NCBI RefSeq assembly: GCF_021018805.1
Contig: NC_086248.1
Location: 94,083,739 to 94,147,738 of the forward strand
Direction of reading: 5' to 3'
From: Prinia subflava
Taxonomy: Eukaryota; Chordata; Aves; Passeriformes; Cisticolidae
DNA length: 64,000 nt
Below are positions 1-12,043 of the stretch, piece by piece; position 1 is the stretch's first letter; each line of letters begins with the position of its first letter. Below the pieces are notes generated by a model. That model did not search any database, was not told the origin of the DNA, and was given only the letters and a program-made list of their open reading frames with translations. The position numbers and the translations under genes are program-made.

Positions 1-389
1 AAAGGTTCCACTGAAATCAAGACAGACTTTGATCTGAAAGGAATTCGGGATCAGCTCCTTAATGAATACAACACTGAGTTAAATTAAGGCAATCACCATC
101 TTGACTTTCTATTCCAAGTAGATATAAAATTACATTGATTGCAGGAAATGGTGGCATTCAAACAATATTGCAATGGCCAAAGCCTGAAAGCTAAATTCAT
201 TGTCAAGCTAAACTAGGCTTTCAGAGGGCACCATTTGATTTGAGGCAAAAAAGCATCTGCAAACCACATATTTTCAATTAATAGCGTAAAAGGCACAGAG
301 TAAGAAAGGAAAAACACAGGTCAATATGCCACATGCCACTCAAAGCAGCAGAGTCTCTGCGAGAAGATACTGTGCATATACATATATAC

Positions 390-431
<42 letters not shown>

Positions 432-436
432 ATGTG
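390..436. repeat. Compound (TG)n(TA)n microsatellite
   Basis: An alternating purine-pyrimidine tract: a run of GT/TG dinucleotides passes directly into TA dinucleotides with one TATG interruption. It is a simple repeat, likely length-polymorphic and able to adopt Z-DNA or cruciform conformations. It generates a spurious minus-strand frame of alternating Tyr/Ile and Thr/His codons. Confidence 0.95.
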
Positions 437-3400
437 AGTGCATGCAAGTGTTTTGGGCTTTTTTGGGTTTTTTAAAGGCAGCCTGTACTACAAAGGCCAA
501 ATTTGAGATCCAGAAAGGCACAATGCCTCTCTGAACAGCCTAACAATGCTCTTTTCCCCACACTATCTTTAATTCAAAAGTAATTTCAAATCAACAGCAC
601 ACAAAGTTAAACCTAGTTCTTTTGAAAACTCAGAGAAAGAATTAATTCGAACCCTTACCTTTGGCACCTTAAAGACTTTTGGCCATGACTTACCTGTATA
701 AATAGAAAGAACTAATTTACTACAGAAATGCCCATGGGCAAACATGTTCTGGCTAATGAAGTGTTCAGCTTTTGCATGATTAACCAGCTGGTGGGGGTGG
801 TGTAAAAATCACAGGGCATAAAATAATAAGAAAAATTGATTAGCAGCTCTCTTTTAAAGCATTCTATGAAAAAAAATCCTTATTTTTGCTGAGCAGTTGG
901 AAAGTAACTGTACAGAAAGATAGACTTGAATGACTTACCAAGGAGTCAGGCAGAGACTGCGCCAGGCACTCACTCCTCCAAGACCTGCATCGCAGAGAGG
1001 TTCAAGTGAAAAGCAAGATACCAACCAGCACCATGGCTGGATTACTTCTACAACAGGCCCTGCCACGAGTGACAAGGGTAATTTTCTACTATATTGCAAA
1101 AGACATTACATAAAGTTAAAACCATGATTATGCCTTGACTCAGTTCAGTTTCCTCCCCAGCGCTCTACACTTGAACACCTGAGCTGGCTACAGCTATTCC
1201 CATGAGCCAGTTTAAAAAGTGCCTCCATACGAGCCCAGGGATTCACATGCTACTTAGAAATAATGCCCATATTTAGGTGATGCTACATAAAAATGAAGAG
1301 GTTTGCACTCACTAAGGACAAAAATCCTCTTGCCCTTCCCATCCTGTACAAGGGGTTCCTTACAAGCTCACATGCTCTGCCCTCAAAATAGGACCTAATT
1401 AGTGTACAAATATTTGGCAGACAGGTCATGAAAATAAATTTATCATTAACTCTCCCCTAAACCAAGGTAGGTTATCCTGGAGCAGTTCCACTTCAGACAC
1501 ATTTGGTAACCCTTAAGCTCAGGTACAACTAGCATATAAAAGTTTCTTTAAGAAGAAAACCCACATATTTTATGGCATGGAATTACTGCAGATATAAGAA
1601 AAAGCTGCTCACATAAAAGACATATACCAGGAATAAAAAATAAAAGAAAAAATTTAGGTTGTATATAATTTGCAATAGGCCATTGTAATAGTCACAGCCC
1701 CTCTCTAACATCATTACTTCTATGGAAAATGCATGGTTTACCCCTAGTTATGGACTTTCAAAGATCACAGCTATGTACCTTGGGAGACACAGGCAAAGAA
1801 TTTGCATCTCAAGGATTTGCAATGTGTTCAGCCCTGGGGATGCAACCATAACTCCAATGCTGGGACTTCATGGGCTGGGAACCTACATTAACTCCCTCTG
1901 GCAATACACAAGCTGTGCCCTTATACCCACAGCTGATTTCTAACCATAACCAGATATTGCCTCCTCCAGAGTCCTTTCCTGTGGTATGTGATGGTAGCTG
2001 ATACACCTTCGTATGCACAGTTACCTGGATATTATTCAATTCTCAGGTCATTCTGGTATACTCTGCATTCTGTGGCTCAAAATATTCAATCATACCACAG
2101 TATTCTTTCTGAAGAGCAATAATTTTACCTGAAGTAAGAGTTATTTTTTACAAGAAGAACCAAAGGAGAACTCTGAAGCCCATTTTCCTTCTTTTCATGA
2201 CTCCTGTATTTACTTTAATTACCACTTCCTGAGGAAGACAGTATCATTTTAAATGCACCCAAAGAAAGACTTTTCCATGCAGTTTCCCTATAGCAACCAG
2301 GCAGATTATCCTGAGCACAGATCGCTTCACACGTACACCAAACATTCACACTGAAAAACTGGCCAGGCCCATGCAGGTCAAATAACTCTACAAATATTCC
2401 ATGGAGGTCTTTCTTTCTTATCAGATACATCTGAGAAATCTTCTCACTGACTTCATGGTCAGTCAAGACTTCAAATATCAAAGAGATTTTTGCCCATTTT
2501 CAAGGCATTGCTGAATCACTGGCTGTTTATACATTTGCACAGCTCTTGCTTTCAAGCCTTCTCTAACTTTTTGGAAACATTTCTACGTATTAACACTTAA
2601 GAAAGTGGGCACAGAGCAGACAGCAGCAAACCAAAATAGAGGAAAACTGAAAACACTGGCATTTCTCTCAGTACATCAGTTGTGAAAGTGTTATTTCCAG
2701 AGAGAATTCATCATAAAAAGAGAAATTTCTAGTTAAGCAAGAAATGGTATTAAATTCCACTGAAGTCTAATTTCTATGGTCATATTTGAATCATGAGCCA
2801 TTTCTAAAATGTCGTGTATTTCTAACTCCGATGAACTGGGACCCTGACAACACCGGAGCTTGTAAGCTTGTTTGAAGCTATTTTCATACATGGTAACAGC
2901 CTAATATGGTTACAACACAATTTATTAATTGCAGCTATACTTGCTAAGAAATTATGCTGTGCAGTATCTAAGTAACATCATAATTTTAGCTAGCTTACTT
3001 GTTTCAAAAGTAATTTTTTTAAAGTCTGTTTGCTACAGAAAGTGAATGCTTGTTAAAACTGTACTTCCTTAAAGGAATTCAGAAACGCAGATATGAGGCA
3101 CAGCTGGTTCACAGAAGGCAAAACCTAATTCTTCAGACCTGTGCCTGGTACTCCAGAAGCTTTATGTAATTATCTGTTTGTTTACTTTTGAGCAATTGCT
3201 CTGGAAGAGCCCCCCAGTGAGTGTTTGTTGTGTGCTCTTCAGAGGGGTCAAGCACAGCGTTCAGGAAGCACACTGCAGGTCTGCCTTCAAAGAACAAGCA
3301 CACACAAAGGTACTGAGGTGCCTAATTCCACTTATATCCACTCTCAGTGAAATTGATAGAGAGTGAGTGTCTCTGAGGACATGATCCTTTGACATCAGTG

Positions 3401-4692
3401 TGGATTCCACAAATGGATCCAGGTCCTTGCTTTTATGGACACCAAAACAGCAGAAAATTAAAACATCCCGCTTTGTGGCTTCCTTATCCTCTTCTATGTT
3501 GGAGTTTCTCTAAGACCATGGTTCCTGGTAGAGGACATAACAGCCAAACAGGCTGGTCTAATTAACCAGAGTTTTTAATACTAATTAGGAACAACATGAG
3601 CATTAAGCAATCAATAGGACACCTTAAGCCACTACTGCTTAAGTCTGCCTTGACTACTTCTGGTTCAGCTGTACCCTTGAAGTATATTTGGAGGGTTCTT
3701 CCTGACACCCTCCCACGCTGCATCAATTTTTAGTAACAATAATCTTTCCCATTACACTAGAAATTGATAAACAACCTTGTTAACCTACGTGATGCAGCTA
3801 AAATCAGATGTAAAGTGACAAAAAGATTTTTTTTTTTTTTAACTTTGGTAAAGTATTTTGATCCCTTCTAACATGACTATACACTTGAGCAGTGAGTAAC
3901 ATAGCATGATATTCACCACACTGCAAACAAGTTGCATACAGGCTTGTTTAAGACACACATCCCACTAAGGAGCTAGGGGAACCATGCTCCACTATTCACT
4001 GTACACTCACTTCCAAATTCACATGAAATAAGCATGTAATCATTATTTCAAAAGTCATTTAAAACTCTTTCTGAACAACTTCTTAAGGACAGTTGGCAAG
4101 AAAGTAATACGTCTTAAGTACAGATAAAAACAGAAAACCTGTAAAGCATCTTTTCCAATTGAGAGACTCAACTGCTAAAATTAGTTCTCGGCATTTCTCC
4201 TTTGAGTGCCAGTTCAGATCTTACTCCAAACGACCACTAACAATCAATCCTACTGATTTTGAAACAATCCACAACTACTCAATAAGAACCTTTTTGCTGA
4301 TTAGGTTCACGCAACCACCTCACAAAACTCATACCCTTTTTTAAAAAATGCACCTTTGTTCCAGTGTCCCGAAACTAACTGTACAAACACAAAGAACTCA
4401 GATGCCCTCTCAACCCCCACTGGAAGTGAGAAGTGAGTCCTTCTAAAATTGCAGACACATACCATCAAGTGCAGGTGTTTGTAAACAAGTTTGGAAATGT
4501 TTCTAATTATAAACCATAGGAGTTAAAATTAGAAGTCCAATCCCCTAGCCTTAAAAAAAAGAATTTCCAAAAGTGTTCATCTAAATGAGAGCAACCAGAG
4601 ATGTTTCATTTAGTAACAAGAGCAGAATTCCTGTGCCAAGCAGCACACTGCTCTTTATCCAGCTTTCCACTATGAGTTATATTACACTTCTT

Positions 4693-4718
4693 AAAAAAAA
4701 AAAAAAAAAAAAAAAAAA
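4693..4718. repeat. A26 homopolymer
   Basis: Twenty-six consecutive A residues. It could be the tail of a decayed retroposed sequence, but the DNA 5' of it is not recognisable as a SINE or LINE and no target-site duplication is evident. It is annotated only as a homopolymer. Confidence 0.9.
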
Positions 4719-5982
4719 GATTTGATAAGAATTTTAATTTGCTGTCATACTATGATAGTGTATGTTTGAAAGTACAATCTAAAAATACCCTATTCACAGG
4801 TCTCCCGCATTTCATATAATTATAAAGAGGAAAAAAAAATGTTCCCAAATCTTCTGAATCTGTCTTGGCTGACAACATCAAAGTTCAGCTTTTATGGGGA
4901 GCTTCCCACGCTGACCTTCTGAGAACTCAAACCAAACTCTGCTCGAGGGAGCCTTACTCTTCTGGATTAAGTTCTCCTCCATAACCTCAACTAGTGCACA
5001 GCTTGGCTTGCCTGGCACAGAACTCCTGAGAGACTAAACTGGGAAGGGCAATCCCAGAGCTCTGGCTGATGGAGGTCTCGGGATATCTCAGACCTGTCTT
5101 CACTACTCTGATGTGGAGGTCAGAAATGCAGCTCTAAGGAGCCACGTGCTTCCACCAATGCTTCAGACGGAGGCAAATCCTGCAGCCCTCATACATCATC
5201 TACAGTGCACTGTGACAAGACAGTGCAGGCACACAGACGGACTTTACCTTCACAGAAGTTTAGGGAGAAAGCAGAGCTAAGGGAGACGGACCTCTTTTAA
5301 GGGGAAAAGAAAAAAGATTAAATCTTATTATTTCTTAAAGGAAACCTAGCAGCACATTTGAGCATATCAGAACAGCTTCTGCTGATTACAAGTGAGCAAA
5401 AATGAAACAACTGCCAAGAGGCTCAACTATGGCCTTGATTCAAGAACAGGGGAGTCTCCTGCTGCACTGTCCTGAAGAAAATGGAAAGGAACGTGACTTA
5501 AACAGTGAGGACCTGCTCCAGGAACAAGGTGGGACTGGCCCTGCCCAGCAGATACCCTTCTGTTCCCCACCTACAGCACAGACAGGTGCTGCGAGGGGCA
5601 GGGAAACACCAGCTCTTCGTCCCCTGCACAGCCAGCCTCCTCCTCCTACTCCACTGGGATGTTACATGACAGAGAAAAAGCCCAAACCCATCCTCCTCAA
5701 GAACCAGGACAGAAAGTAAGTTGCCCAAGTCTCGTCACAGTCAGGGAGCTATTCCACGTAATAACCACTATCCAACCTTTCCTTTTCCTTCCCTCCCTCT
5801 TCTTTTCAGCCTTTGCTTTCTAAAAATAATGATGTAAAAATAATGTTTTTCTGGAGAGCTTTTTGAAATTCACAGTCTTCAACAACATGACCATACCAAT
5901 TTAGTGCTGTACAGTCTTGTACCCAGCAAGTGCAGTGCTTTCAAAGCAGGAGTCTTGCAGGTGGCATTTCCTTTGCTGTAAG

Positions 5983-6650
5983 TCATAATACCATAAAATA
6001 ATGGAATGGCTTGGGTTGGAAGGGACCCTGATGGTCACTTAGTTCCAATCCCACTCCAATGGACAAGAAAGCTTTCACTAGACCAGGTTGCTCTAAGCAC
6101 CATCCAACCCGGCCTTCAAAACTGCCAGGGCTGAAGCAGCTGGTTTCTCTGGGCAACCTGTTTGTGTCTCACCATCCTCACAGTAAAAAACTTCTCCCTA
6201 GTATCTCATCTAAACCTGCCCTCTCAGTTCAAAGCCATTTTCCCTTGTCCTATCATTATACCCTGCCAAAAAGTGTGTCCCCATTTGTTCTTACAAGTCA
6301 CCTTCAGGTACCAGAGACTATAAAATCTCCTCAGGGCCTTCTCTTCTCCAGGCTGAAGAACCCCAACTTCTCTCTGCATAGTAAAAGTGCTCCAGCTCTC
6401 TAAGCATCTTTGTGGCCTCCTCCAGACTCACTCCAATGAGTCTACATTCTTCCCATGCTGGAGACCCCATAGCTGGACACAGCACTCCAGGTGGAGTCTC
6501 AGAGTCTCACCAGAGCAGAGGAGAGGAGGAGAATCCCCTCCCTCAACCTGCTCCCCATGCTGCTTCTGTTACAGCCCAGGATATGGTTGGTTGGCTTTCT
6601 GGGATGCAAGAGCACATTGATGGGTTTTATTGAGCTTCTCATCAACTAAC
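5983..6650 (-). mobile_element. CR1 LINE fragment, 3' end, 5'-truncated
   Basis: Read on the plus strand, this block starts with ATAATGGAATGG then GGGTTGGAAGGGACC. That is the reverse complement of the 3' end of avian CR1 non-LTR retrotransposons, so the element lies on the minus strand. Further recognisable CR1 blocks follow in order: a short motif around CACTAGACCAGGTTGCTC, the segment reading CTTCTCTTCTCCAGGCTGAA, the CAGCACTCCAGGTGG region, and the TACAGCCCAGGAT segment near 6572. About 670 bp survive, with scattered indels, so the copy is old and has lost almost all of its reverse-transcriptase ORF. The 60-115 codon open frames here are by-products. This is the strongest evidence that the window is avian. 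The inner boundary near 6650 is approximate. Confidence 0.9.
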
Positions 6651-6700
6651 ACGGAACTGTTTCTCTCTTAAGGCATTCTTTGTCTATTTAAGGCAATTCC

Positions 6701-6716
6701 TTTTTTTTTTTTTTTT
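6701..6716. repeat. T16 homopolymer
   Basis: Sixteen consecutive T residues about 50 bp beyond the inner edge of the CR1 fragment. It is a simple homopolymer with no evidence of function. Confidence 0.85.
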
Positions 6717-7093
6717 GGACGTAAGTAAGGGATGGAGAAGCTACTAGGAACAGAGTGATGGTGCATCTCACCTTCAGCTGGTGTCCTCTACCCCTCTTTT
6801 CCTAGGCTTGGCTACCTCCTCCTCCCCTTTCCTGGCCGGTGCTGTGAGAGCTCCCTCTCCTGTTCCAGTTTAACCAACGTTAGACCTTGTCCTACTGGAA
6901 GTGTGGCCTGAGTGAGCAGAGCAGGCTCTAAGAGAGCCTCAGCAAACCAGGTTTCCTGCTACAGACTGACATCAAATTAATTCCCTGAGGGGGAAACAGT
7001 ATAAACTTCCAACTAAAAACCTATGACAATTTACTTCTTTATTAAACATAGATTTATATTCACATGCCCAAGTTGGCGTACATACTGTGGTTA

Positions 7094-7154
7094 TTGTGTA
7101 TATTCAATATATACACATATATACCCACATGTGTATCGGCACACACACACGCGT
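7094..7154. repeat. Interrupted TA/CA simple repeat
   Basis: Low-complexity alternating purine-pyrimidine DNA: TATATACACATATATACCC, then CACATGTGTA, then (AC)5 followed by GCGC-type dinucleotides. It is a decayed microsatellite. Confidence 0.7.
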
Positions 7155-10100
7155 AGCACTGCAAACCTTTTATGCTACTAACCTCATTGCTATTTTAATT
7201 CCAAGCAAGGATAAAAATCATTAGTAGCCCATCTAAACTTCTGAAGGCACTGGACTCACCTAGAAAAACACTTTTTCTTACATGAATACATATTGGAGCT
7301 GTGTTTGCAAATCTGAAAAAAAACCCCAGGCTTTTCACTGGGTATATAAATATTTTAATTAACAATAAGTATGTATTTAGGAGATTCTGCATCAAAGTCT
7401 AGATCAGATAGGGAAATTAACCCATTACAGTTTTCTAAGACATTAGATGAAAGAAAATACATTTAGGAAATGCACAATCAGACTTAAATTAAGCATTTGA
7501 GTGGCAAAATAATCTCAGATAGTGCTTTATTTCTAATATTTTCTGCATGCTCAAAATGAAAGCATGAAGAGCAGCGCAATTGCATATATCTTCTACCAAA
7601 AATAGCTGAAAAATACTATAGAAGAGTGCCTGCTGGGTTGGTTATAAAAGTAAAGTATAATCCATTAACTGCTAATTAGAAGCATCAGAAGCAGGCTTTG
7701 CTGCAATAAGAGCTGGCCTCTAAGTAGATGTTTCTGTAACCATTTAAAGGCACAGGGTTTCTCCAGTTGCTGAGAATGGAGCTTGGATGGTTTCAGCATA
7801 AAGGCCATGTGAAAAGAGGCTATGGCACTAGGCCATGTTACCCAGCTGTTTTCTAAATATGATGACAGGTGCCATTTTTTCCATTTGATCGTGGAACGTA
7901 ATACATCTTCAAACAAATTTTCCCCAACCAGTCTGGTGCAGTTACATTTCAGAGATTCAAATATAAGAATGTTTGCTTTTTTCCTCTGACAAACACATAT
8001 TGCTGAGTCTTTGGCAGATATTTCATTATCAGCCTTTTTCTCAAAGCTGAATTTTCAGTTTATGTATGATTTTGCTTTTTACTGCCATTGTAGGAGGGAA
8101 AGAATAAGCACTTGGGCAAAGGATTTAATTCTGAAGGAATTATAAAAGGTGGGGGGGGAGAAGCTACTGTTTATAATTAGACAATAAATTTGACTTAAAT
8201 TTAAGAATCCTTTTCCTCTCTGTTCACTGATTCCTAAAGGATGGGAAGTATTGCCATAATTTCTCCTCTTCTTTATTTGACTAGCTACATGGTCAAACTG
8301 AGCTCCTTTCCTACCACTGAAAGGCCAAACAGGTCTTTTGATCCATTTGCCTATGAAAAGGTCCTAAAGGGGTAGGGCAAAAAAGGGTGAAACCAGAAGA
8401 AATCCCAGTACTCCAGCTCCCTGCAGACGGACCCAAGACACACAAAGCAGCTATCACAGACATGAGCAGCAAAGAGATGATGCCTCGAAAAGGACCACAG
8501 GCTCCAAACCCCAACCATGCTGCATGTGGAACCAAAGGGAGCTCAGCTTCCTCCAGGGCTGGAGTGCCCTCGAGCAGTGCAAGGGGACAGGATACAAGTC
8601 AGGCTGCACAACTTGAAAAATCAAGAAAAAACCAAGCAGAGAAGTAACTTCCCATGTGAAAAAAATGGATGTAGCTAGCACAAGGGGAAACAGTTCAGGT
8701 CAATGTTTTGGGCTTTTCATCTCCATGGATCAATTAACTAGTAAACATAGGAAGAAAATCTGTGTGGGGCAGGAAATGAGGGCATTTAGCTTTTTTCATC
8801 TACAACACAGAAGAAACTAATTTCTTTTAAAATGATGAAAAAAAAGGGCATCCTTTAAGGAAAATTAAGATGCTAACAAATCATTTTAGAAAGGTAAACA
8901 TCTAAGAAACAACAAAACTAAGATTACAGTAGAAACAATACAATCAAATTTAGTTTAAACCAATGTCTTAAATATTTGTCAACCCTGGCAGAAGCTCTTA
9001 CAAGGCAGATGAGTATATCTGTTTTCATTCTGTATGTAAGAAAACAACTGTAAAATGCCCCAAAGCCACGGAGGGAGTCAGTGTCAAAGACATGATTAGT
9101 AGTTCAGAAGTTATCTGATTCGGGTCACATGGTGTTCCAAAAACCATACCTAAATATAGCATGCAAGAGATCCGCACAAAGAGCAATCCCATGATGGGAG
9201 CACACTAAACTCTCCACAAAATTAATTAGGGTTATTTTGAGGCAACCAAAGGAAAGCAAGAAGGAAAAAAAAAAAATCAATCCTTGCCCTGCCCAGTTCT
9301 GCAAGAGCAGATGTCTCTGGTATGAACAAGCCTCAGTGTGCAGCCCAGGCAGTCAGGGAGGTGGGGAAAACCCCACACAGCAGCAGTGTGGAAGGTGGGT
9401 GGGGGATACAGTGTGACTGCATTAAGGAATAGAGCTCACTGGGGAAGAGGATGACCCCATCAGCAGGAAGCCAATACTTGAGTTCTTCTGTTGCTGTTAA
9501 CAGAATCCTTCTAACACAGAAATAAAACCACCTTTTTGGAAAGGGAAGGTCCATGTAAACAATACCCTTGGCACAGACCAAGACTCAGAAAGAAAGAATG
9601 CTTCCCAAAGTACAATAGAAAGAAAATTCCCTTTTGGAAGTTGTTACACCTGAAATCTTCCATTAGCTTTGCCCCTTGACAGGGAGGAGGATTTTCTCAC
9701 ACAGCCTGAAGAGCTACTTCTCACAGCCTTCCCTAAGTGTAGGCATAAGGACGAACCTCACAGAAAAGCATGCGCATCCTCAAAAGGCAGCGAGAGCAGG
9801 AGAGAGGGAGGAGTGTTCCTCACAGCTTCTGAATTTCTTTTGGTTCCCCTCTGTTCAGTGGACACTTTTTTTCCTGTGTTTCCTGAACACTGAACTGCCA
9901 TGTGACTTCTCACCTCTGCTGACCTACAAGCTGATTTCAGCCAGCTGGCCTAGTTCACAATTTCCCTATAAAACCTGTTTCTAAAAACTAAACAACTCTG
10001 CTGGTGAACGCCATGGCAAAGGTTTTAGGATGACCACAATCATCAATTTACTCGGGCATTGCCTTTGTTCCTCAGTACCGGGGGAACACCATTCTTCCCT

Positions 10101-10277
10101 CAAGCACTAGAACACGCAAGGACGAGTGGATGTTACCTTGAAGACCCGCGCAAAGCTGAAGCAGGGGCTACAGAGAGCAGGACAAAGTGCAGGACAAAGG
10201 CGAGAAGAGGCCGAGCTGTGAGGAGTGCTGCTGTCAGCAGGTCGAAAGCAGGCTCTTGAGCCCAGAGCACGGAGCAG

Positions 10278-10994
10278 GTGCTCCAGAAGGCAGGTAACAA
10301 AACAGAGCGAGCGTGGGACACAAACTGCAAATCTCGGCTCCAACGCTTCAGGCCATTAGCAGGTGCTTCAGGCAGTCATCCAAATCAAAGGAAGAAAGTG
10401 GAAAGAGCCAAATGCTGGTTAAAGAGGTTCGCTAACATGAAAATCCCTGCACGGGCAGCTAAAACACTTCCCCATTGTGGGAGCAGGCTAATAGGAAAAA
10501 AAAGAAACAAACAAAAAGCATATGCAATTTTTGTAAGAAACGGCTGTGTTGGGGATTTTCCTATCCTGTACTTGGGCCCCGAGATGCAAATGTTGGCTGG
10601 GATGCTGAGATCAGCAGTTATATGTCCTCAGGTGGTTAGAGACAAGGCAGAAAAGAGCTGGCATTTGGGGAAAATAGAGGGCCCATTTGAGAATGCTTCA
10701 CTTGAGCGTAAGAGGGTTTCCCCTGTGGGTATTGTCCCAAAGAAAGCTCCAGGCAAGTTTAGAATGGTTCATTACTTGTCACATCTAGAAGGTGAGTCAG
10801 TTAATGATTACACTGACTCCCTTTTGACTTCAGCTTCACGTGTTTTCCATCTGAGAACTGTGCTCTCATCAAGTCAAATACCACTCACCACAAACAGAAA
10901 TACAGAGGCTATCTGCTTTTCAAATGCTCACGGCACAACTGTAGTTATTCTATTTATCAGGGTTTTCCTGGAGCTTTGCAAATCATATTTTTAG
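10278..10994 (+). pseudogene. Fossil reverse transcriptase, DIRS-like retrotransposon (N-terminal RT part)
   Basis: A 238-codon open frame. Residues about 109-178 (nt about 10602-10811) carry the signature seen at the start of the RT domain of DIRS1/PAT-type retroelements. In order: an LRSA...VVRDKAEK helix, then GKIEGPFE (family usually G-R/K-I-x-GPF), then RVSPVGIVPKKAPGKFR (family usually RVSP-x-G-VVPKK-x-PG-x-FR), then a short HxLS motif (here HYLS) and ESVND (family GSVND). About 60 residues align without a gap. The frame loses resemblance after SVND, where the family continues into the palm with the catalytic aspartates, and it stops at 10994, so it cannot encode an active RT. Residues 1-105 match nothing I know. 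The copy is non-autonomous and decayed. Alternatives are another retroelement class sharing the VPKK-PG-FR motif, or exaptation of the open frame. Confidence 0.65.
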
Positions 10995-11608
10995 TAGCTA
11001 ATACACAGCATTTGCAACCCATGTTCAGGGGGTGTCACTTTTCTACAACAATGTACAGTTCAGAGACCTGGCACTTGCTTTATTGGGAATAGTCTCCAAA
11101 GGGTCCACTATTGCGGCCTTGAAAGGATCCTTACAAAATCCGAATATCTACTTCCTCAAGGGTTAATAATTCCCCAAGGTCTCCTCAACCTGGAACAACA
11201 CTACCTGGTTTAATTTACCTTACACAGACGTAAGAAATAGAACTGGCTGCTCCAAACAGTTGTTGGTGCAGGTTAACTATACTGGCCAATGACAGTATAT
11301 TTTAATCAGATGGTCACTTGAACATTATTGGTAAAGCTCTCCTCACTGAGGCTTGCATCCCTTGCCAGAGGCTAGCAGGCTTGACAGAAGGAGAGAAACA
11401 AATTCCTTTTATCAGAGTAACATGAGTCAATATGTGGAAAGATACTTCCATCTGCTCTGTGTTTCTGGTGACATGACATTACCGTACAGTTTGGTATACG
11501 TTTATAACAGAATAGATAAAACAAGATGGCTCAGCTACTATAGTTTATGTTCCACATCTATGGGGAGCTCTCTCAAGGCATTTTCTATAGGAGTGGCTAA
11601 GAGTCACT
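10995..11608 (+). mobile_element. Probable eroded palm region of the same retroelement
   Basis: Between the RT N-terminus and the RNase H-like fragment downstream there is no long frame. Around 11063-11150 one forward frame reads a weak FRDLALALLG then KGSTIAALK, which could be a worn version of the helix and A-K-x-D segment of a DIRS RT. The supposed catalytic aspartate is absent. The assignment rests mostly on position between two better-supported fragments, so it could also contain later insertions. Confidence 0.3.
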
Positions 11609-12043
11609 ATGGAAATTCTGAGGGAAAAATCATGGTTTTGTGTATTTCAGAGAGTTAATGGCACAGACAGACTATGGACTATGTTGCACTTCCAAAAAAT
11701 AAACAAATTCTCTTTCCCAAACTGCTCTCCAAGGAGACGCATTTGGTCAGGTACAGGAATCGCCACAGGAACCTGCTGCAACCAGCAACTTGCAGACACA
11801 CACAACCTACTAAACACAACCTGTGAGTGGAGTGGCCTGAGCTGTTTCTGCTCTGATTCTGTGTCCCTGTATGTTAGCAGATCCCTGGGACTTTCATGGT
11901 CTGTGGGCAGCAAATCGGCTGAGCCAAAAGGGAAGGTTCCACCTGACCAGGCCAGGAGGAGCTATATTAAGCTTGTCTCAGCTGGAGGTCATTCTGCATA
12001 TTTTGAAGGCTACTTTCTTGGTAGCTGGTCAAGCAACCAGTGA
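11609..12043 (+). pseudogene. Fossil RNase H-like segment of the DIRS-like retroelement
   Basis: The last part of a 144-codon frame (residues 122-140, nt 11972-12028) reads LVSAGGHSAYFEGYFLGSW. In DIRS-type polyproteins the RNase H domain opens with a strand of the form (L/F)-TDA-x-G-x-x-G-x-GAYF-x-G-x-W-x-x-G-x-W. Spacing and order of the A-GG, AYF-G and GSW elements agree, but the first catalytic aspartate (TDA) reads VSA here, so activity is lost. It lies about 1.15 kb beyond the RT motif on the same strand, near the distance expected in an intact element. The preceding part of the frame is not recognisable. Confidence is moderate because only about 19 residues carry the signal. Confidence 0.5.

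Larger units (their letters stand above)
1..5982. other. AT-rich non-coding stretch, no gene recognised
   Basis: About 6 kb with no coding sequence that I recognise on either strand. The short open frames have biased, non-protein-like composition and frequent stops, and no domain is visible. A 105-codon plus-strand frame at 5402-5719 ends next to a GTAAGT-like site. It resembles no protein known to me and could equally be chance or part of a long non-coding RNA. The stretch contains the microsatellite at 390-436, a T14 run at 3827-3840 and the A26 run at 4693-4718. It is probably intronic or intergenic; the sequence does not say which. Confidence 0.6.
6651..10277. other. Non-coding stretch, no gene recognised
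   Basis: About 3.6 kb without a recognisable gene. It holds a T16 run at 6701-6716 and an interrupted TA/CA simple repeat at about 7094-7154, ending in (AC)5 and CGCG. The segment 9050-9125 (GTAAAATGCCCCAAAGCCA and following) faintly resembles a reverse-oriented MIR-type SINE core, but the match is too weak to annotate. The open frames, including the 86-codon frame at 8387-8647, have no recognisable domain. Confidence 0.6.

Noticed and set aside
939..984. Possible 46-bp minus-strand exon (acceptor GATGCAG, donor CCTTG then GTAAGTCA)
   Set aside because: The donor is good but the acceptor has a weak pyrimidine tract, the exon is tiny and encodes nothing recognisable; without RNA evidence it is indistinguishable from chance.
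6059..6633. Frames of 73-114 codons at 6.06-6.63 kb
   Set aside because: They lie in the antisense of a CR1 3' end and are by-products of the repeat.
9050..9125. Reverse-oriented MIR-like sequence
   Set aside because: Only a few short words agree and their spacing is poor; much weaker than the candidate at 44572.
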